This document shows positions 62,078-64,000 of a DNA stretch of 64,000 bases, in pieces. Origin of the DNA: Pseudoclavibacter sp. RFBB5 (GTDB lineage Bacteria; Actinomycetota; Actinomycetes; Actinomycetales; Microbacteriaceae); the NCBI RefSeq assembly GCF_002931555.1, contig NZ_PSTZ01000010.1:1-64000 (forward strand). Direction: 5' to 3'. The stretch's first letter is position 1. Each line of letters starts with the position of its first letter. Below the pieces are notes generated by a model, which saw only the letters and a list, made by a program, of their open reading frames with translations, ran no database searches and was not told the DNA's origin. The position numbers and the translations under genes are program-made.

Positions 62078-62632
62078 TCAGGGCGCGAGCGACCGCCAGA
62101 ACAGCTCGAGGGATCGGCGAGCCAGAGCCTCACGCTCCCCGCGCGGCGTACGAGGCAGCACCCCGGCGAGCATCGAGAGCAGCAGGAGCACGTCCTCCGC
62201 GCTGATGTCGCCCCCGACCCGGCCGGCCGAGCGCTCCCGTGGGAGGGCGATGTCGAGCACCGCGAGCATGCGGTCGCGCACCGTCGAGCCGTGCGCGTCA
62301 CCGACGTCCGTCAGGGTGAGCTGGATGAGCCCGACCGACACGAGCATCTGCTGGACGATGAGGTCGATGAGGTCCGCGAGGCCAGCGCTCGGCGACTGCA
62401 TGAGCTCCTCCAGCTCGACGATGGCATCGCCGAACACCGCGAGCGCCAGTGCGCCCCGCGTGGGGAAGTGCCGGTAGAGGCTGCCCTGGCCGACGCCGGC
62501 CAGCCTGGCGACGGCGCTGAGCGGCGCATCCACTCCCCCCTCGGCGAAGACGACTCGCGCGGCCTCGATGAGCGCGCGGCGATTCTCGGGCCCCGCGCTT
62601 GGTCCTCGATTGGCTTTCGCTGGAGTCGACAC
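62078..62632 (-). CDS. TetR family transcription repressor
   Basis: A 184-residue TetR-type regulator. The N-terminal DNA-binding helices are ALIEAARVVFAEGGVDAPLS and VARLAGVGQGSLYRHFPTR (typical TetR recognition helix), and the C-terminal part is a helical ligand-binding/dimerisation domain of the small TetR_C type. GTG start with TATGCT ending 6 nt upstream (leaderless). It is convergent with marR (6 nt between stops) and divergent from the SDR gene, its most likely target; the palindrome between them is the probable operator. Confidence 0.9.
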   Translation of the reverse strand: MSTPAKANRGPSAGPENRRALIEAARVVFAEGGVDAPLSAVARLAGVGQGSLYRHFPTRGALALAVFGDAIVELEELMQSPSAGLADLIDLIVQQMLVSVGLIQLTLTDVGDAHGSTVRDRMLAVLDIALPRERSAGRVGGDISAEDVLLLLSMLAGVLPRTPRGEREALARRSLELFWRSLAP

Positions 62633-62646
62633 CGGGATAGCATAAT

Positions 62647-62664
62647 CCGGACAGTGTTGTCCGG
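62647..62664. promoter_or_regulatory. Candidate TetR operator
   Basis: Perfect inverted repeat CCGGACA-gtgt-TGTCCGG, placed 2 nt upstream of the minus-strand -10 box TATGCT (62639-62644) of the tetR gene and 85 nt before the SDR start. Binding would repress tetR and probably the SDR gene. Confidence 0.65.
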
Positions 62665-62748
62665 TTCGTTCGAGCCGGCGCTGTCACCGCCTGACTCGAG
62701 GCTCCGGCGAGCGGCGAGCGGCGGACCGAGCAGAAAGCTGGCACCCAG

Positions 62749-63810
62749 ATGACCTCGAGCGCGAACCCCCTGACCGCCGACAACACCATCGGCGAATGGC
62801 TCACCGATCCGACCGGCGGCGTGGTGATCCGCGAGATCCTCGCTCAGGGCGGGCAGGATGCCTCCTCCCTCGCGCCCGTCGCGGGCGTGCCCCTCTCGCA
62901 ACTCGTCGAGCTCAGCCAGGGCAAGTTCCCCCAGGAGATGGTGGATGCGATGATCGCGCGCGTCAACAGCGGCGAGGTCACCCCCGCCTCCCCCGGCGAC
63001 TTCGGCCCGGTCGCCGACCTCGACGCGCCGCGCGCGCCCCGCGCCGCCGCCTGGGTCGAGGCGGTGACCGGCGGACGATTCGCCGACAAGACCATCATCG
63101 TCACGGGCGCAGGGTCCGGCATCGGTAAGGCCACCGCGTCGCGCATCGCCCGCGAAGGCGGGAGGGTCATCGCCGTCGACGTCTCCGCCGAACGCCTCGC
63201 CACCCTCGTCACCGAGCACGAGGGCGCCGACATCGTCACGCTCACGGCCGACATCACCGACGACGCGGGCGTCGCCCAGATCGTCGAGGCCGCCGGTGCG
63301 CAGGTTGACGGCCTCGCGAACATCGCCGGCATCATGGACAACATGACGCCCGTCGGCGAGGTCAGCGACGAGATCTGGAACCGCGTCTTCGCCGTGAACG
63401 TGACCGGCACGATGAAGCTCATGCGCGCCGTGATCCCGGCGATGCTCGCCGTCGGCAAGGGCGCGATCGTCAACGTGGCCTCCGAGGCCGCCCTCCGCGG
63501 GTCGGCTGCTGGCGCCGCCTACACGGCGTCGAAGCACGCCGTGGCCGGCCTCACCAAGTCGAGCGCCTTCATGTACGGCCCGAGCGGACTCCGCATCAAC
63601 GCCGTCGCACCCGGCGGGGTCGCCACCAACATCGAAGCGCGCTTCGACTCCGAGCTCGGCGCGAAGCGCGTGCAGCAGGGCATGGCGATCATGCCGACGC
63701 CGACGACGGGAACCGCCCTCGCCGCATCCATCACCTTCCTGCTGAGCGACGACGGCGTCAACGTGAACGGCGTCATCCTCCCCTCGGACGGCGGCTGGTC
63801 GGCCGCGTAG
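62749..63810 (+). CDS. SDR family oxidoreductase with N-terminal extension
   Basis: A 353-residue NAD(P)-dependent dehydrogenase. The classical SDR domain runs from about 112: TGAGSGIG (119-126), NIAG for the active-site Asn side, Ser246, Tyr259 and Lys263 in SEAALRG and YTASK, and PGGVATNIEARF near the substrate loop. The first 105 residues are an extra helical domain (GGVVIREILAQGGQDASSL, PQEMVDAMIARVNSGEV) not part of the SDR fold and of unknown role. Substrate unknown; the divergent TetR gene suggests induction by a small lipophilic ligand. Weak ribosome site (AGAAAG). Confidence 0.87.
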   Translation: MTSSANPLTADNTIGEWLTDPTGGVVIREILAQGGQDASSLAPVAGVPLSQLVELSQGKFPQEMVDAMIARVNSGEVTPASPGDFGPVADLDAPRAPRAAAWVEAVTGGRFADKTIIVTGAGSGIGKATASRIAREGGRVIAVDVSAERLATLVTEHEGADIVTLTADITDDAGVAQIVEAAGAQVDGLANIAGIMDNMTPVGEVSDEIWNRVFAVNVTGTMKLMRAVIPAMLAVGKGAIVNVASEAALRGSAAGAAYTASKHAVAGLTKSSAFMYGPSGLRINAVAPGGVATNIEARFDSELGAKRVQQGMAIMPTPTTGTALAASITFLLSDDGVNVNGVILPSDGGWSAA

Positions 63811-63820
63811 GCCCGCCGCA

Positions 63821-63854
63821 GGGAGTGCCCGCCGCACGCACGGTGGGCGCTCCC
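63821..63854 (+). terminator. Hairpin terminator after the SDR gene
   Basis: Arms 63821-63833 and 63842-63854 pair at 11 of 13 positions, 10 nt after the stop codon, followed by CC. It lies just before the small membrane gene. Confidence 0.65.
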
Positions 63855-63873
63855 CCGCACGTAGGCTTCCCCC

Positions 63874-63975
63874 ATGAGCAAACCCGTCACGCGCACGCGC
63901 AAGTTCTTCTGGATCGGCCTCGTCGTGATCGCGCTGGTCTTCATCGGCTCCGGCGTCTACGAGATGCTCGTCTAG
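63874..63975 (+). CDS. 33-residue single-pass membrane peptide
   Basis: A very short open frame, MSKPVTRTRKFFWIGLVVIA at the start and ending in GVYEMLV. A basic N-terminus (Lys, Arg x2, Lys) precedes one hydrophobic helix of about 20 residues, giving an N-in orientation by the positive-inside rule. TAGGCT (63862-63867) ends 6 nt before the ATG, the same leaderless layout as many larger genes here, which is the main reason to call it. No family is recognised. It could be a small envelope peptide or a regulator of a neighbour beyond the window. Confidence 0.55.
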   Translation: MSKPVTRTRKFFWIGLVVIALVFIGSGVYEMLV

Positions 63976-64000
63976 CCGCATCCGTCGCCCCGACACCCCT

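Overview
The window is a 64-kb piece of a high-GC actinobacterial chromosome, most likely from the family Microbacteriaceae. The evidence is codon use with G/C in third positions, actinobacterial signature genes (WhiB, DUF3499, DUF5719, acyl-CoA carboxylase epsilon subunit), an actinobacterial rRNA leader at the left edge, and gene order that matches the whiB2-manA-manB-ahcY and purE-purK-birA-accD5-accE-maf neighbourhoods known from Mycobacterium tuberculosis. The genus cannot be fixed from the sequence alone.

Layout. 1-560: leader and putative promoters of an rRNA operon transcribed leftward out of the window. 561-2439: divergent SpoIIM-like and RDD membrane proteins. 2528-12806: sugar-nucleotide and housekeeping block (ahcY, manB, DUF3499, a metallopeptidase-family protein, DUF5719, a giant membrane glycosyltransferase, whiB, manA). 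13036-14223: acyl-CoA dehydrogenase. 14284-43991: a roughly 30-kb surface-polysaccharide island. 44000-45190: a DUF559 nuclease-like gene bracketed by two copies of a 62-nt palindromic element. 45232-57610: LCP-family protein, purE, purK, GtrA, PH-domain protein, birA, accD5, accE, an exported HExxH protein, a lipoprotein, an RNA methyltransferase, a glycolipid-binding-family protein and maf. 57777-63975: a PTS EIIBCA transporter, a CgeB-like glycosyltransferase, a frameshifted Rossmann-like gene, MarR and TetR regulators, an extended SDR dehydrogenase and a 33-residue membrane peptide.

How the island may work (inference). RmlA, RmlB, RmlC and RmlD make dTDP-L-rhamnose. Three rhamnan-synthesis-F-type proteins, two GT2 enzymes with the same DQDDVW motif, another GT2 with a coiled-coil tail and one GT4 enzyme are candidates for building a rhamnose-containing glycan. 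Wzm and a Wzt with a C-terminal glycan-recognition-type domain would export it. An O-antigen-ligase/polymerase-like protein, two paralogous multi-spanning proteins of GT-C type, an acyltransferase-3/AlgX-like pair that could acylate the glycan, and the LCP-family protein downstream are candidates for outside-the-membrane assembly and wall attachment. A 1109-residue exported repeat protein sits in the middle of the island.

A regulatory theme runs through the window: at least sixteen genes have a TANNNT hexamer ending exactly 6 or 7 nt before the start codon, which suggests leaderless transcripts. No tRNA gene, CRISPR array, transposase or phage gene was seen.
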